Assembly: GCA_910588235.1 (NCBI GenBank)
Contig: CAJUOQ010000004.1
Span: 1 to 64,000, forward strand
Direction of reading: 5' to 3'
Source of the DNA: an uncultured Atopostipes sp.
Lineage (GTDB): Bacteria; Bacillota; Bacilli; Lactobacillales; Carnobacteriaceae_A
DNA length: 64,000 nt
Positions 24,701 through 33,079 of this stretch are shown here, piece after piece. The first letter of the stretch is position 1, and each line of letters starts with the position of its first letter. The position numbers and the translations under genes were made by a program. The notes beneath the pieces are model-generated. The model saw nothing but the letters and a program-made list of their open reading frames with translations. It had not been told where the DNA came from and ran no database searches.

Positions 24701-24730
24701 AAAAAGACTCGCCGATTAGCGAGTTTTTTT
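24701..24730 (+). terminator. Second terminator or attenuator before trmN6
   Basis: ACTCGC-cgatta-GCGAGT stem flanked by an A-run and seven T, ending 23 bp before the next start codon. No promoter is obvious in the 50 bp between the two hairpins. Confidence 0.75.
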
Positions 24731-24753
24731 AATGACTACAAAGGAGTTTTAAA

Positions 24754-25506
24754 GTGCTAAAAGAAAATGAACGAATTGATTATTTAATGCAACATGATTT
24801 AGGAATTATTCAAAGTCCACAAGTTTTTTCTTTCTCCTTAGACGCGGTCTTGTTGGGAGACTTTGCGAAGATTAGAAATCGAAAAGACTTAAAGATTATT
24901 GACCTCTGTTCTGGGAATGGGGCAGTTGCTTTAATGTTATCTCAAAAAACAGAAAGTCATATTTATGGCGTGGAGATTCAAGCAGAACTGGCCGACATGG
25001 CGCAACGAAGTATTGAAATGAACCAGTTAAGCGACCAGATTACGATGATTCACAAAGATTTAAAAGAAATTGGAACAGAACATTATGATTCAGTCGATGT
25101 GATTACTTGTAATCCGCCTTACTTTCCACTAGAAGAGCAAGGGCAAGTGAATCCAAATGAATATTTAGCGATTGCCCGCCATGAACTATATGTGAACTTA
25201 GATGAATTATTATTCAAAATTTCTAAATTATTGAAAATCAATGGAAAAACATATATCGTCCACCGACCGGATCGCTTTTTGGAATTAATGGATGTCATGC
25301 GTGCCCATCGTGTCATGCCTAAACGGGTTCGTTTTATTCATGCGAATGAAAAAACACCGGCCAATATGGTATTAATTGAAGGAATAAAAAACGGGAAAGA
25401 AGCAGGTTTTCAGATGCTTCCTCCTTTATTTGTGCATGAAGAAGATGGCAGTTATCGACCAGAAGTAAGGAAGGTTCTCTATGGTGAACAAAGAAACGAA
25501 AAATAA
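24754..25506 (+). CDS. trmN6: tRNA1(Val) (adenine(37)-N6)-methyltransferase
   Basis: SAM-dependent methyltransferase (YabB/YfiC family) modifying A37 of tRNA-Val. The 250-aa protein has SAM motif I IIDLCSGNGAVALML (about 49-63) and the N6-adenine motif NPPYFPLE (about 119-126). The N-terminal ERIDYLMQHDLGIIQSPQVFSFSLDAVLLGDF is a strong family signature. The gene overlaps the GIY-YIG gene by 26 bp, so the two are coupled. It opens the trmN6-yazA-rsmI operon. Confidence 0.93.
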   Translation: MLKENERIDYLMQHDLGIIQSPQVFSFSLDAVLLGDFAKIRNRKDLKIIDLCSGNGAVALMLSQKTESHIYGVEIQAELADMAQRSIEMNQLSDQITMIHKDLKEIGTEHYDSVDVITCNPPYFPLEEQGQVNPNEYLAIARHELYVNLDELLFKISKLLKINGKTYIVHRPDRFLELMDVMRAHRVMPKRVRFIHANEKTPANMVLIEGIKNGKEAGFQMLPPLFVHEEDGSYRPEVRKVLYGEQRNEK

Positions 25507-25807
25507 AAGAAAAGAAAACTTTTTTTATGTCTTATGGTGTAAGGATCATTCTTTTTATGCCGGTTATACGACAGATTTAAAACGACGTGAGAAAGAGCAT
25601 AATACCGGAGTCGGTGCAAAATATACGCGACCAGCTAGCCGACGTCCTCTAAAAATGATCTATGCCGAAACCTATGAAACGCGGAGCGAAGCGATGCAAG
25701 CAGAAGCCGCCTTTAAACGGTTAACACGGCCTCAAAAAGAAACTTATTTAAAAGAAAAAGGCATTGAATTTCCATTGAAAAAAGACAAACCTTGTCTAAT
25801 CTATTAA
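25481..25807 (+). CDS. GIY-YIG domain protein (YazA/UPF0213)
   Basis: A 108-aa protein with a single GIY-YIG nuclease fold. The motif is FYVLWCKDHSFYAGYT (about 14-29), followed by the catalytic-type Arg in DLKRREKEHNTGVGAKYTR and Glu in SEAMQAEAAFKRLTR. It is the UPF0213/YazA family, always found beside trmN6 and rsmI in Firmicutes; a SLX1-like nuclease role is suggested by fold only. ATG 25481 lies inside trmN6 behind AAGGAAGG. Confidence 0.9.
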   Translation: MVNKETKNKRKENFFYVLWCKDHSFYAGYTTDLKRREKEHNTGVGAKYTRPASRRPLKMIYAETYETRSEAMQAEAAFKRLTRPQKETYLKEKGIEFPLKKDKPCLIY

Positions 25808-25825
25808 AAAAGGAGGGTTTAAAAA

Positions 25826-26689
25826 ATGAAAGCACAACAAAGTTATGAAGAAACGGACCGAGGGACGCTGTATTTAGTTCCCACACCGATCGGAAATTTA
25901 GAGGATATGACTTTCCGAGCGATCCAGACCTTAAAAGATGTCGATTTAATTGCTTGCGAAGATACGCGAGTTACCCAAAAACTGTTAAATCATTTTGAAA
26001 TTAATACTGAAAAAGTAAGTTATCACGAACATAATGTGCGTACCCATACGAGTGAACTGATAGAAAAATTATTAGCAGGAGAAAATATTGCTCAAGTCAG
26101 TGATGCAGGGATGCCTTCGATTAGTGATCCCGGGGTAGAACTTGTGGCAACGGCAGTGGCACAAAATATTCCCGTCGTTCCTCTGCCAGGCCCTAATGCA
26201 GCTTTAACGGCTTTAATTGCTTCGGGGATTTCACCACAACCTTTCACATTTTATGGCTTTTTAAATCGTAAAAAGTCCGAATTGAAAGAAGAGTTAGAAG
26301 GATTAAAAAATAAAACAGAAACATTAATTTTTTATGAATCCCCGTATCGCTTAAAACAATTGCTGGAAAGTTTAACAGAAATTTTTGGTTCCGACCGACG
26401 AGTCGTCCTAGCACGAGAAGTAACCAAACGCTATGAAGAATTTATCCGCGGGACAGCAGAAGAAGTTAGTGAATGGGCAGAGAAGACGGAATTGCGTGGA
26501 GAGTTCGTCGTAATTGTAGAAGGTAATGACGAAGTAGAAGAAGAGCACTATTGGGCGAATTGGACTGTTTTAGAACATATCGATTATAAAATGAATTTTG
26601 AAAAAATGTCCAGTAAGCAAGCAATCAAAGAAGTCGCTAAAGAACGTGAAGTTCCGAAACGCGAGATTTATGCCGAATATCATCAATAG
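25826..26689 (+). CDS. rsmI: 16S rRNA (cytidine(1402)-2'-O)-methyltransferase
   Basis: Methylates the ribose of C1402 in the decoding centre. The 287-aa protein is a tetrapyrrole-methylase-fold enzyme with the N-terminal LYLVPTPIGNLEDMTFRAIQTL, CEDTRVTQKLLNHF, SDAGMPSISDPG and PLPGPNAALTALIASG blocks diagnostic of RsmI. AAAAGGAGGG precedes the ATG. It is third in the trmN6 operon, 18 bp after the GIY-YIG gene, and is terminated by a perfect hairpin. Confidence 0.95.
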   Translation: MKAQQSYEETDRGTLYLVPTPIGNLEDMTFRAIQTLKDVDLIACEDTRVTQKLLNHFEINTEKVSYHEHNVRTHTSELIEKLLAGENIAQVSDAGMPSISDPGVELVATAVAQNIPVVPLPGPNAALTALIASGISPQPFTFYGFLNRKKSELKEELEGLKNKTETLIFYESPYRLKQLLESLTEIFGSDRRVVLAREVTKRYEEFIRGTAEEVSEWAEKTELRGEFVVIVEGNDEVEEEHYWANWTVLEHIDYKMNFEKMSSKQAIKEVAKEREVPKREIYAEYHQ

Positions 26690-26698
26690 TTCAAGAGG

Positions 26699-26727
26699 GA
26701 ATGTAGTCCGAGGCTACATTCTTTTTT
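26699..26727 (+). terminator. Terminator of trmN6-yazA-rsmI
   Basis: GAATGTAG (26699-26706) pairs with the complement ending at 26721, followed by six T. Confidence 0.92.
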
Positions 26728-26911
26728 AATGGCACTTCAGCGAAAGTAGAAAAATCTTCCTACAATAATTATATATCATAGATAAAGGACATTTAATAAA
26801 TTAGCAAAATTTAATTATTCTAATTATTACTTAATTATATGTTGTATTTATTAACGTATTATATTAATATTAAAACATCGATACATTTGTTAGTGGTTAG
26901 TTAGGAGAAAT

Positions 26912-27060
26912 ATGCAAAAAGAAACTAAGTTAAAAATCCTCTAGACTATTCAAATGATTTAGAAGATTTTTAAGATACCACGAGGACAACAGTAATTGAA
27001 TTACTAGTCGATTCATTCCTAACAAAATATGAAAGTGATATATTTAGAGGTGAAGAATTC
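26912..27060 (+). pseudogene. Broken peptide-sized ORF in front of the ABC cassette
   Basis: The AT-rich gap 26690-27060 contains TTAGGAGAAAT before ATG 26912, which reads MQKETKLKIL and stops at 26942. Shifting one frame near 26935 continues as NPLDYSNDLEDF to a TAA at 26971, after which the frame is open (DTTRTTVIELLVDSFLTKY...) right up to and in frame with the permease TTG. One frameshift plus one stop would therefore restore a peptide of about 49 residues. This fits a decayed peptide or leader gene, but the composition is too AT-rich to exclude chance. Confidence 0.35.
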
Positions 27061-27804
27061 TTGAGAAAAATATATTATTTATCTAAACATTTTATAAGAG
27101 TGTTTTCGGCTTATAAAATCAATTTTTTATCTATATTAATTATTCCTGTTATAGGGGTGGTTTATCAACAAAGGGACTTTATATTTGAAGCAATAGAAGT
27201 TGGCGCATTTTATCAATATATTTCAATTTGGCTTGCTTATATGGTGACTATGACTTCGTTTACGATTGGTTATCAATTAGTAATGATTAGAGAACAACAA
27301 TTTTTAAAACAGATGAAATTTATTGTTCAGGATTATAAATATGTTATATTTTCTTTAATCTTATCCCAATATTTTATTTTAGCAATAACAGTACTTATTT
27401 TAGCGATCACATCTTCTATTTTATTTAATATTCCACTTTTAAGATTATTAATATTTAGCTATGGAGTAGTTACAATCCCACTTATTCCATTAAGTTTTGC
27501 TTTTTTAGTATTTAATGTAATTCCTATACATGCCGAAAACTTACAGCCTATAATAACTGTGGGCACCGCTCTTATGCTCTTTTCTATGAATTATATTTCC
27601 CCGATCCAGGAAATATCATTAATAAATCTTATCGTTAACCCTATGCAATATGTATTGGAGGCGGGTAAGATATGGGGCGCAGCTTTTACTCAATCCAATC
27701 TTCTTGTTAATTATCCTGCTCTTATTGTTGCTACTTTATGGTATTTTGCTATTGGATTTTTATCCGTTAAGCACACAAAAATTGTCCCTAATTATCGGAT
27801 TTAA
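27061..27804 (+). CDS. ABC-2 type transporter permease
   Basis: A 247-aa protein with six predicted helices (about 20-40, 50-75, 95-118, 122-145, 165-185 and 215-235) and no large external domain, the size of peptide or bacteriocin-immunity ABC-2 permeases such as YydJ-like proteins. TTG 27061 follows AGAGGTGAAG at good spacing. The ATPase gene starts 19 bp after its end. The region is clearly richer in AT (Ile, Lys, Tyr, Asn codons) than its neighbours, a sign of horizontal acquisition. Substrate unknown. Confidence 0.8.
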   Translation: MRKIYYLSKHFIRVFSAYKINFLSILIIPVIGVVYQQRDFIFEAIEVGAFYQYISIWLAYMVTMTSFTIGYQLVMIREQQFLKQMKFIVQDYKYVIFSLILSQYFILAITVLILAITSSILFNIPLLRLLIFSYGVVTIPLIPLSFAFLVFNVIPIHAENLQPIITVGTALMLFSMNYISPIQEISLINLIVNPMQYVLEAGKIWGAAFTQSNLLVNYPALIVATLWYFAIGFLSVKHTKIVPNYRI

Positions 27805-27823
27805 ATTTGTCAGGAGGTTTGTA

Positions 27824-28528
27824 ATGAAAATAACGAACTTAAGTTTTCAATATCCTAAAAGCGATAGAAAGATTTTCGAAAATTTTAATTGGGAATTGGA
27901 TTGTCAAAAGATACATTTCGTTATAGGCGAGAATGGATCTGGTAAAACAACTTTTTACGAAATAATCACTGGGATGTTAGATTATGATGGAGAGATATTA
28001 GATCCGATACAGCCGGAAGATATATTGTTGCATTTACAAGGAGTGCCAATGCTAAAAACATTAAAAGGAAAATATTTAGCTGAACTGATATTAGGAGGAG
28101 ACGGCAATTATAGTGAGATTACTTTGGAAAATGTTCGAAAAAATTTGCCGAAAAAAAGCTATAAAAAGATTCAGTATCTATGGGACTCCGATTATGGAAA
28201 TATGTCTGTTGGTGAAAGACGATGGCTAATTGTATATTTATTTAGCTTATTAGATCGAGAATTATATATATTTGATGAGCCAACAGCAGGATTAGATGTC
28301 AATTCTGCTAGAGAAATATTATATTTAATAAATAAACTTTCTACGGATAAGCGAAAAAAAGTCCTACTGACCACCCATCGATTGGAAGAAATTAACTACT
28401 TCAGTGACTATTCATTAACAATTATTAGCAATGGTGCAAATTATTTTACAGGTAATAAAAGTGAATTCGAAGCGTTGCTTCGTGAAGTCAAATCAAGCAA
28501 TTTAAATGAAGTAATAAAAAATATATAA
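27824..28528 (+). CDS. ABC transporter ATP-binding protein
   Basis: A 234-aa ATPase paired with the preceding permease. Walker A GENGSGKTT (about 32-40), the signature MSVGERRWLIVYLFS (about 125; SVGER instead of LSGGQ), Walker B LYIFDEPTAGLD (about 147) and switch TTHRLEE are present. ATG 27824 has TCAGGAGG upstream; the longer in-frame start at 27650 lies inside the permease gene and is not credible. The Q-loop region is short, as in small bacteriocin-type ABC-2 exporters. No hairpin with a clear T-run follows. Confidence 0.88.
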   Translation: MKITNLSFQYPKSDRKIFENFNWELDCQKIHFVIGENGSGKTTFYEIITGMLDYDGEILDPIQPEDILLHLQGVPMLKTLKGKYLAELILGGDGNYSEITLENVRKNLPKKSYKKIQYLWDSDYGNMSVGERRWLIVYLFSLLDRELYIFDEPTAGLDVNSAREILYLINKLSTDKRKKVLLTTHRLEEINYFSDYSLTIISNGANYFTGNKSEFEALLREVKSSNLNEVIKNI

Positions 28529-28652
28529 ACCTGAATCATTTATTTCAAGTGAAATAAGAATAAAGTTTTATGCTTGTTATTTTCTTGATGGTGAAAGAAT
28601 TGTATTCAAAAATTAGTTTTCTCTTATTTTGTAGAAAAAGTAATTTTGAGCT

Positions 28653-28680
28653 TTGTATCCTAAACAATAAGTGTTAGAAT
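28653..28680 (+). promoter_or_regulatory. Promoter of the acidic lipoprotein gene
   Basis: TTGTAT (28653-28658), a 16-bp spacer and extended -10 TGTTAGAAT (TAGAAT 28675-28680), 50 bp before the ATG. Confidence 0.55.
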
Positions 28681-28729
28681 GTAATCAGTTTGTAATATAG
28701 AGAAAATTATGAAGAAAGTTGGTTAAAAT

Positions 28730-29320
28730 ATGCTACATAAGTTTCGTTTGCTCCTCACAACTGCTTCGACCGCAATTTTATTGCTGGCATGCACTAGTGA
28801 AACGACTGAAGATGCATCGAATGAGATCTCGTCAACGGATACTGCCGAAGTGCAAACAACAGAAACATTGGATGATGAGAACGACTCAGAAGATGAAAAC
28901 AAGACAGAAGATGCAGATTCAACAAGTGAACAAACTTCAGAGCAGACTTCCAATGAAGAAACGACTGAAGAAGTAACTGAAGAAAAAACAGAGGAGGAAG
29001 CTAAAACAGATGATTCAACGTCTGAAGAGACCGTTGAAGAGTCGAAAGATGTACAAACTGAAGAAGCAACTCCTGCTGACCTTGACTCAGACGAACAAGC
29101 AGCGCTGGAGAAGATTCTAAGTGTCACTGGTTTAAACCTTGAAGAGCATACTTATTCTTTTGATCAAACGGACGATTACATTGAAGTAGAGATTCGCGAA
29201 AAAACGGAAGATGAAGCAACACCGCTTGTTGGCTTGTACCGCTATAATCCAGAAACCAAAGAAGTTCTCGTGAGTGATTACTTAACAGGAGAATTTATTC
29301 CTTATGAAAATTTAGATTAA
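28730..29320 (+). CDS. Acidic surface lipoprotein
   Basis: A 196-aa protein with a type II signal peptide: KFR basic start, hydrophobic core and lipobox LLAC with Cys21 as the lipidation site. Residues 22-122 are a low-complexity linker made almost wholly of Thr, Ser, Glu and Asp, which would extend through the cell wall. The remaining 75 residues (DSDEQAALEKILSVTGLNLE ... GLYRYNPETKEVLVSDY) look folded, with beta-rich periodicity, but match no family I recognise. It is a single gene with its own terminator. Confidence 0.75.
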   Translation: MLHKFRLLLTTASTAILLLACTSETTEDASNEISSTDTAEVQTTETLDDENDSEDENKTEDADSTSEQTSEQTSNEETTEEVTEEKTEEEAKTDDSTSEETVEESKDVQTEEATPADLDSDEQAALEKILSVTGLNLEEHTYSFDQTDDYIEVEIREKTEDEATPLVGLYRYNPETKEVLVSDYLTGEFIPYENLD

Positions 29321-29330
29321 AATAACTGCT

Positions 29331-29380
29331 AAAAACTGTCCTTTCGCAAAGAAATTTTGTGAAAAGCCAGTTTTTTCTTT
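29331..29380 (+). terminator. Terminator of the lipoprotein gene
   Basis: AAAACTG/CAGTTTT outer stem and CTTTCGCAAA/TTTTGTGAAAAG inner stem, then a T-rich tail. Confidence 0.82.
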
Positions 29381-29453
29381 TTTATAAGGAGGGAGTGTGC
29401 TATCATAAAAGGTATATTATTAAAAAATGATGAGAATTGAAAGGGAGAATTTA

Positions 29454-31259
29454 ATGTCCGAGCAATTAAAACCACGTTCTGAAGTCAGCGATCAGTTAAA
29501 ATGGGATTTATCTGCCATTTTCGCTACGGAGGAAGATTTTGAAAAAGCATTAAAGGAATTTCCAGACCAAGTCAACGTCTTTGTTTCTGAATATAAAGGA
29601 AATTTAAAGAGCGCTGAAGATGTGGTGGAAGCATTACATAAATATGAAGAAGTTATCGCTATGGCTAGTTATTTAGGACAATATGCGAGCTTACCGGTAA
29701 GTGTCGATATTACGGATGGTGAGGCTGCCAGCCGTGCACGCTCAGTGTCTTCTAAACTTTCACAAGAAAGCGCTAAACTTAGCTTTTATGATTCTGAAGT
29801 CTTGACGCTATCTGAAACAGAATTAGACAAAGTGAAAAATCTAGAACCTAAATTCAATGCTTGGGTTCGTCAAACAAAGAAGAGTAAAGAAGCAGCGTTA
29901 GCGCCAGAAGTTGAAGAAACACTGGAACTATTAAATCCTGTCTTAGGCTCCTTCCAAGAAATTTATGAACAAGCGCGTTCCAATGATCCGGATTTTGGAA
30001 CCTTTGAAGTCGAAGGTAAAGAATATCCTTTAAGTTTTGTCTTGTATGAAGATTATTATATGTACCACACGGATCCGAAAGTTCGTCGTGCGTCCTATGA
30101 TAAATTTAATGAAGTGTTAGGACAGTATAAAAATACCGTGGCGACTGCTTACTATAGCCAAGTGGTGAAGGAAAAGACCCTCGCTACTATGCGTGGGTAT
30201 GATTCGGTCATCGATTATTTACTGGAGTCACAAGAAGTTACGCGAGAGATGTATGATCGCCAAATTGATGTGATTATGGAAAAGTTTGCGCCGGTCATGC
30301 GTAAATATATTACCCATTTAAAAGAACAAAATGGCTTAGATCAAGTGACTTATGCAGATTTAAAAATAGATGTCGATCCAGATTTCAAACAAGATATCAC
30401 GATTGAAGAAACCAAAGACCTTGTGCAAAAGGCACTTGCGCCATTTGGTCAAGAATATGTGGATACCATTATGCGCTCTTACGATGAGCAATGGGTAGAT
30501 TTTGCGCGAAACATCGGAAAGCGTTCCGGAGCTTTTTGTTCAACGACTTATAAAAAGCATCCTTATATCATGATGTCATTCTCTGGCTTACTCAGTGATG
30601 CCTACACATTATTTCATGAGTTAGGCCATGCAGGACAAGGTATTTATTCGCATAAAGAGAATTCGCTCACAGGAGCAAGACCTTCTTTATACTTGATCGA
30701 AGCACCATCTACTTTCCATGAGTTATTTTTAACGGATTATTTAAAAGATCGGACAGATGATCCTCGTGAAGAACGGGCTGCTTTATCAATGATGATTTCA
30801 AAAACATATTTCCATAATTTTGTGACACATTTATTAGAAGCCGCATACCAACGAGAAGTGTACCGTTTAATTGATCAGGGAGAAAGCTTTGACGCCAATA
30901 AACTTTCTGAAATTAAACGTTCAGTTCTGGAAGAATTCTGGGGAGATGCGGTTGAAATCGAACCAGGTGCAGAGCTCACGTGGATGCGTCAATCGCATTA
31001 TTATATGGGCTTGTATCCTTATACGTATTCAGCAGGACTAACCATTGCGACCCAAGCCTTCTTAAAAATTAAAAATGGGGATTCGAGCATGGAAGATTGG
31101 ATAGACTTCTTACTTTTGGGTGGACAAGAAGCACCACTAGAAGCGACAAAAGTTGCCAATGTAGACGTTGGAACAGATCAAGCTTTACTAGATACGATTG
31201 AATATCTAGATGAATCGGTTGATCGTATTATTGAATTAAGTAGCGAATTAGACGCTTAA
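29454..31259 (+). CDS. pepF: Oligoendopeptidase F
   Basis: Cytosolic M3-family zinc metallopeptidase cleaving peptides of about 7-17 residues. The 601-aa protein has zinc motif HELGH at 388-392 (in LFHELGHAGQG), with the third ligand region EAPSTFHELF about 25 residues later. ATG 29454 has GAAAGGGAG upstream and gives the family N-terminus; the in-frame ATG 29427 lacks one. It is a single-gene unit with a strong terminator. PepF supports peptide-nitrogen use or protein turnover in lactic acid bacteria. Confidence 0.95.
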   Translation: MSEQLKPRSEVSDQLKWDLSAIFATEEDFEKALKEFPDQVNVFVSEYKGNLKSAEDVVEALHKYEEVIAMASYLGQYASLPVSVDITDGEAASRARSVSSKLSQESAKLSFYDSEVLTLSETELDKVKNLEPKFNAWVRQTKKSKEAALAPEVEETLELLNPVLGSFQEIYEQARSNDPDFGTFEVEGKEYPLSFVLYEDYYMYHTDPKVRRASYDKFNEVLGQYKNTVATAYYSQVVKEKTLATMRGYDSVIDYLLESQEVTREMYDRQIDVIMEKFAPVMRKYITHLKEQNGLDQVTYADLKIDVDPDFKQDITIEETKDLVQKALAPFGQEYVDTIMRSYDEQWVDFARNIGKRSGAFCSTTYKKHPYIMMSFSGLLSDAYTLFHELGHAGQGIYSHKENSLTGARPSLYLIEAPSTFHELFLTDYLKDRTDDPREERAALSMMISKTYFHNFVTHLLEAAYQREVYRLIDQGESFDANKLSEIKRSVLEEFWGDAVEIEPGAELTWMRQSHYYMGLYPYTYSAGLTIATQAFLKIKNGDSSMEDWIDFLLLGGQEAPLEATKVANVDVGTDQALLDTIEYLDESVDRIIELSSELDA

Positions 31260-31274
31260 TTGAAATAAAATCTT

Positions 31275-31325
31275 AAACCCCCTGAATAGGAGAGTGTAAA
31301 TGCTCTCCTGTTCAGGGGGTTTTTA
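31275..31325 (+). terminator. Terminator of pepF
   Basis: Stem AAACCCCCTGAAxAGGAGAG with its complement, 8-nt loop and five T. Confidence 0.92.
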
Positions 31326-31486
31326 TATTTAAAGAAGAGTGAAAGGAGCCATTACTGATATGCATCTTATATTCTTTCAATTAATTTCTGTTGGAAATAG
31401 ACAGAAGAACATTTAAGGATTTATGGTATAATTAAAAATGGATAACTCTTACTTTAGAGAAGAGATGTTGTGATTGGAGGGATAGT

Positions 31487-32158
31487 ATGGCAGTGAATTG
31501 GTTAGATCATTATCAACGAATTGTCCGTTTTTTAGGATTAGCTTTAGGCGAAAATTATGAGATTGTCTTGCATGTTCTTTCAGAAGAAGGTTTTTATATC
31601 GGAGAAATTGTGAATAATCATGTAAGCGGGCGAGACGAAGGATCCCCATTAACGAATCTCGCTTTGACAAAAATTAAACAAGAACATTATCGAGAGCATG
31701 ATTATATCTTAAATTATAAAATATCCGTCAAAGCAAATAAAACCATTAATGGATCAACTTTTTACATTAAAGATGAAGATGGAGAATTATTAGGTTTAAT
31801 GTGTATTAATGCTGATTATTCAAAACATAAAAAAATAGCACAAGAAGTTCTACAATTAATGAACGTGGATGTTGAAAACTTAATCAGTACGGAAGCCGAA
31901 GAAGAAAATAACGGCAATTTTGTGGAAGTTTTATCCAATGATATTGAAGAAGTCATTAGTGAAATTATTGATCCAAAACTTCTAGATCATCGAGTTACAT
32001 TAAGTAAAGAAGCGCGTTTGGAAATCATCAAAGAACTTGATCAAAAAGGCGTCTTTCAATTAAAAGGAGCAATTGGAAAAATTGCACAGCTCTTAAGAGT
32101 GTCTGAACCTAGCGTGTATCGTTATTTGAAAGAAGTGAATCAAACAAATAAAGTTTAG
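31487..32158 (+). CDS. YheO-type PAS/HTH transcriptional regulator
   Basis: A 223-aa protein with an N-terminal YheO-like PAS domain (about 8-120; HVLSEEGFYIGEIVNNHVSGRDEGSPLT and TFYIKDEDGELLGLMCINAD) and a C-terminal HTH (about 175-218; LDQKGVFQLKGAIGKIAQLLRVSEPSVYRYLKEV). The ligand is unknown; relatives include sensors acting near metabolism genes. TTGGAGGGAT precedes the ATG. It is monocistronic. The 309-bp gap after it holds two hairpin-like stretches and the terminator shared with the cupin gene. Confidence 0.87.
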   Translation: MAVNWLDHYQRIVRFLGLALGENYEIVLHVLSEEGFYIGEIVNNHVSGRDEGSPLTNLALTKIKQEHYREHDYILNYKISVKANKTINGSTFYIKDEDGELLGLMCINADYSKHKKIAQEVLQLMNVDVENLISTEAEEENNGNFVEVLSNDIEEVISEIIDPKLLDHRVTLSKEARLEIIKELDQKGVFQLKGAIGKIAQLLRVSEPSVYRYLKEVNQTNKV

Positions 32159-32418
32159 TAAGAATGCGAGTCGAAAGATGCTTATTTGAAATATAACATC
32201 ACTCTATGCTGTTCAATATTGAATGATAAAGAGTTTTCTTTTAATTTAAACGGCTTTATATTAAAAAGTATGGATAGAAAGCATTGAATCATTTCCAAAA
32301 ACAATAAAGTTATGGGTTAAATGGAGGGCTATAGAAAACAAACATCTGACTCCTTAAATGGAAGTCGGTTTTCTGATATGAAACGAATGAATTCTCTCTT
32401 AATCTGACCTATAGAGAC

Positions 32419-32457
32419 AAAAAAAGACCTTTCCAACAGTGGAAAAGGTCTTTTTTG
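32419..32457. terminator. Bidirectional terminator between YheO-type and cupin genes
   Basis: AAAAAAGACCTTT and AAAGGTCTTTTTT arms with a short loop. The rest of 32159-32467 holds only a weaker hairpin (about 32334-32375) and no gene. Confidence 0.88.
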
Positions 32458-32467
32458 CTATCTATCT

Positions 32468-32977
32468 TCATTCATCCCAATATTCTTCTATATCTCCAGG
32501 ATTTCCTGTGACAGGATCGGTTAAGGGATTCTTCACATGGGCGATACTTTCTTTAATGGCTTCATAATCACTGGCGTTTCCATATTGAAAATCATATTCA
32601 GCATCATTGGACGGATAAGCACCAACAATTTCGAAGCCTTGAGTAGCATCTAGTTTTTTATGAGCAACACCTGCCGGAAGCAGGACAACATCTCCTTTAC
32701 GAAGTGTCCGCATTTCACCGTGTTGGCCACCGAACTGAACAGATACTTCGCCTTCTGTACAAGCAAGTGCTTCGTGAGCTGTTGAATGAAAATGATGACG
32801 ATCCATAATGCCGCCAACCCAACCATTTACATAACCGTTGTTTTCAAAATATTCCAGCACATCATCCGCTGTATATGAATCAGCAATGACATCACTTAAT
32901 ACATCTTCATAATACAAAATTGGAAGATTGTTATTTGGATAGGGTTCATTTTCAGTCACATAAATTGTTTCTACCAT
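32468..32977 (-). CDS. Cupin domain protein
   Basis: A 169-aa single-cupin protein. Cupin motif 1 is HFHSTAHEALACTEGEVSVQFGG (about 61-83) and motif 2 is GDVVLLPAGVAHKKLDA (about 92-108), with His residues placed to bind a metal. It resembles the cupin proteins annotated only as YjlB-like. The function is unknown. GGAGGAGATTC precedes its ATG. It lies downstream of the FAD/NAD(P) gene in the same direction, with a gap of about 100 bp, so cotranscription is possible. Confidence 0.85.
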   Translation of the reverse strand: MVETIYVTENEPYPNNNLPILYYEDVLSDVIADSYTADDVLEYFENNGYVNGWVGGIMDRHHFHSTAHEALACTEGEVSVQFGGQHGEMRTLRKGDVVLLPAGVAHKKLDATQGFEIVGAYPSNDAEYDFQYGNASDYEAIKESIAHVKNPLTDPVTGNPGDIEEYWDE

Positions 32978-33079
32978 TGCGAATCTCCTCCATAAAATAA
33001 ATTTGTATTCTTTTATTTGCTAAATTCAATATAACAAGAATTTGAGGAAAAACGTATTAGTATGCTTAAAATAAGCGAG

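Noticed and set aside
26690..28528. Insertion sequence or prophage fragment
   Set aside because: The region is AT-rich, but no transposase, integrase, terminal inverted repeat or target duplication is visible.
28723..29127. 134-codon serine/valine-rich ORF antisense to the lipoprotein gene
   Set aside because: It mirrors the Glu/Thr/Ser/Asp low-complexity linker on the other strand and has no ribosome site. The + strand gene has a lipobox, a promoter and a terminator.
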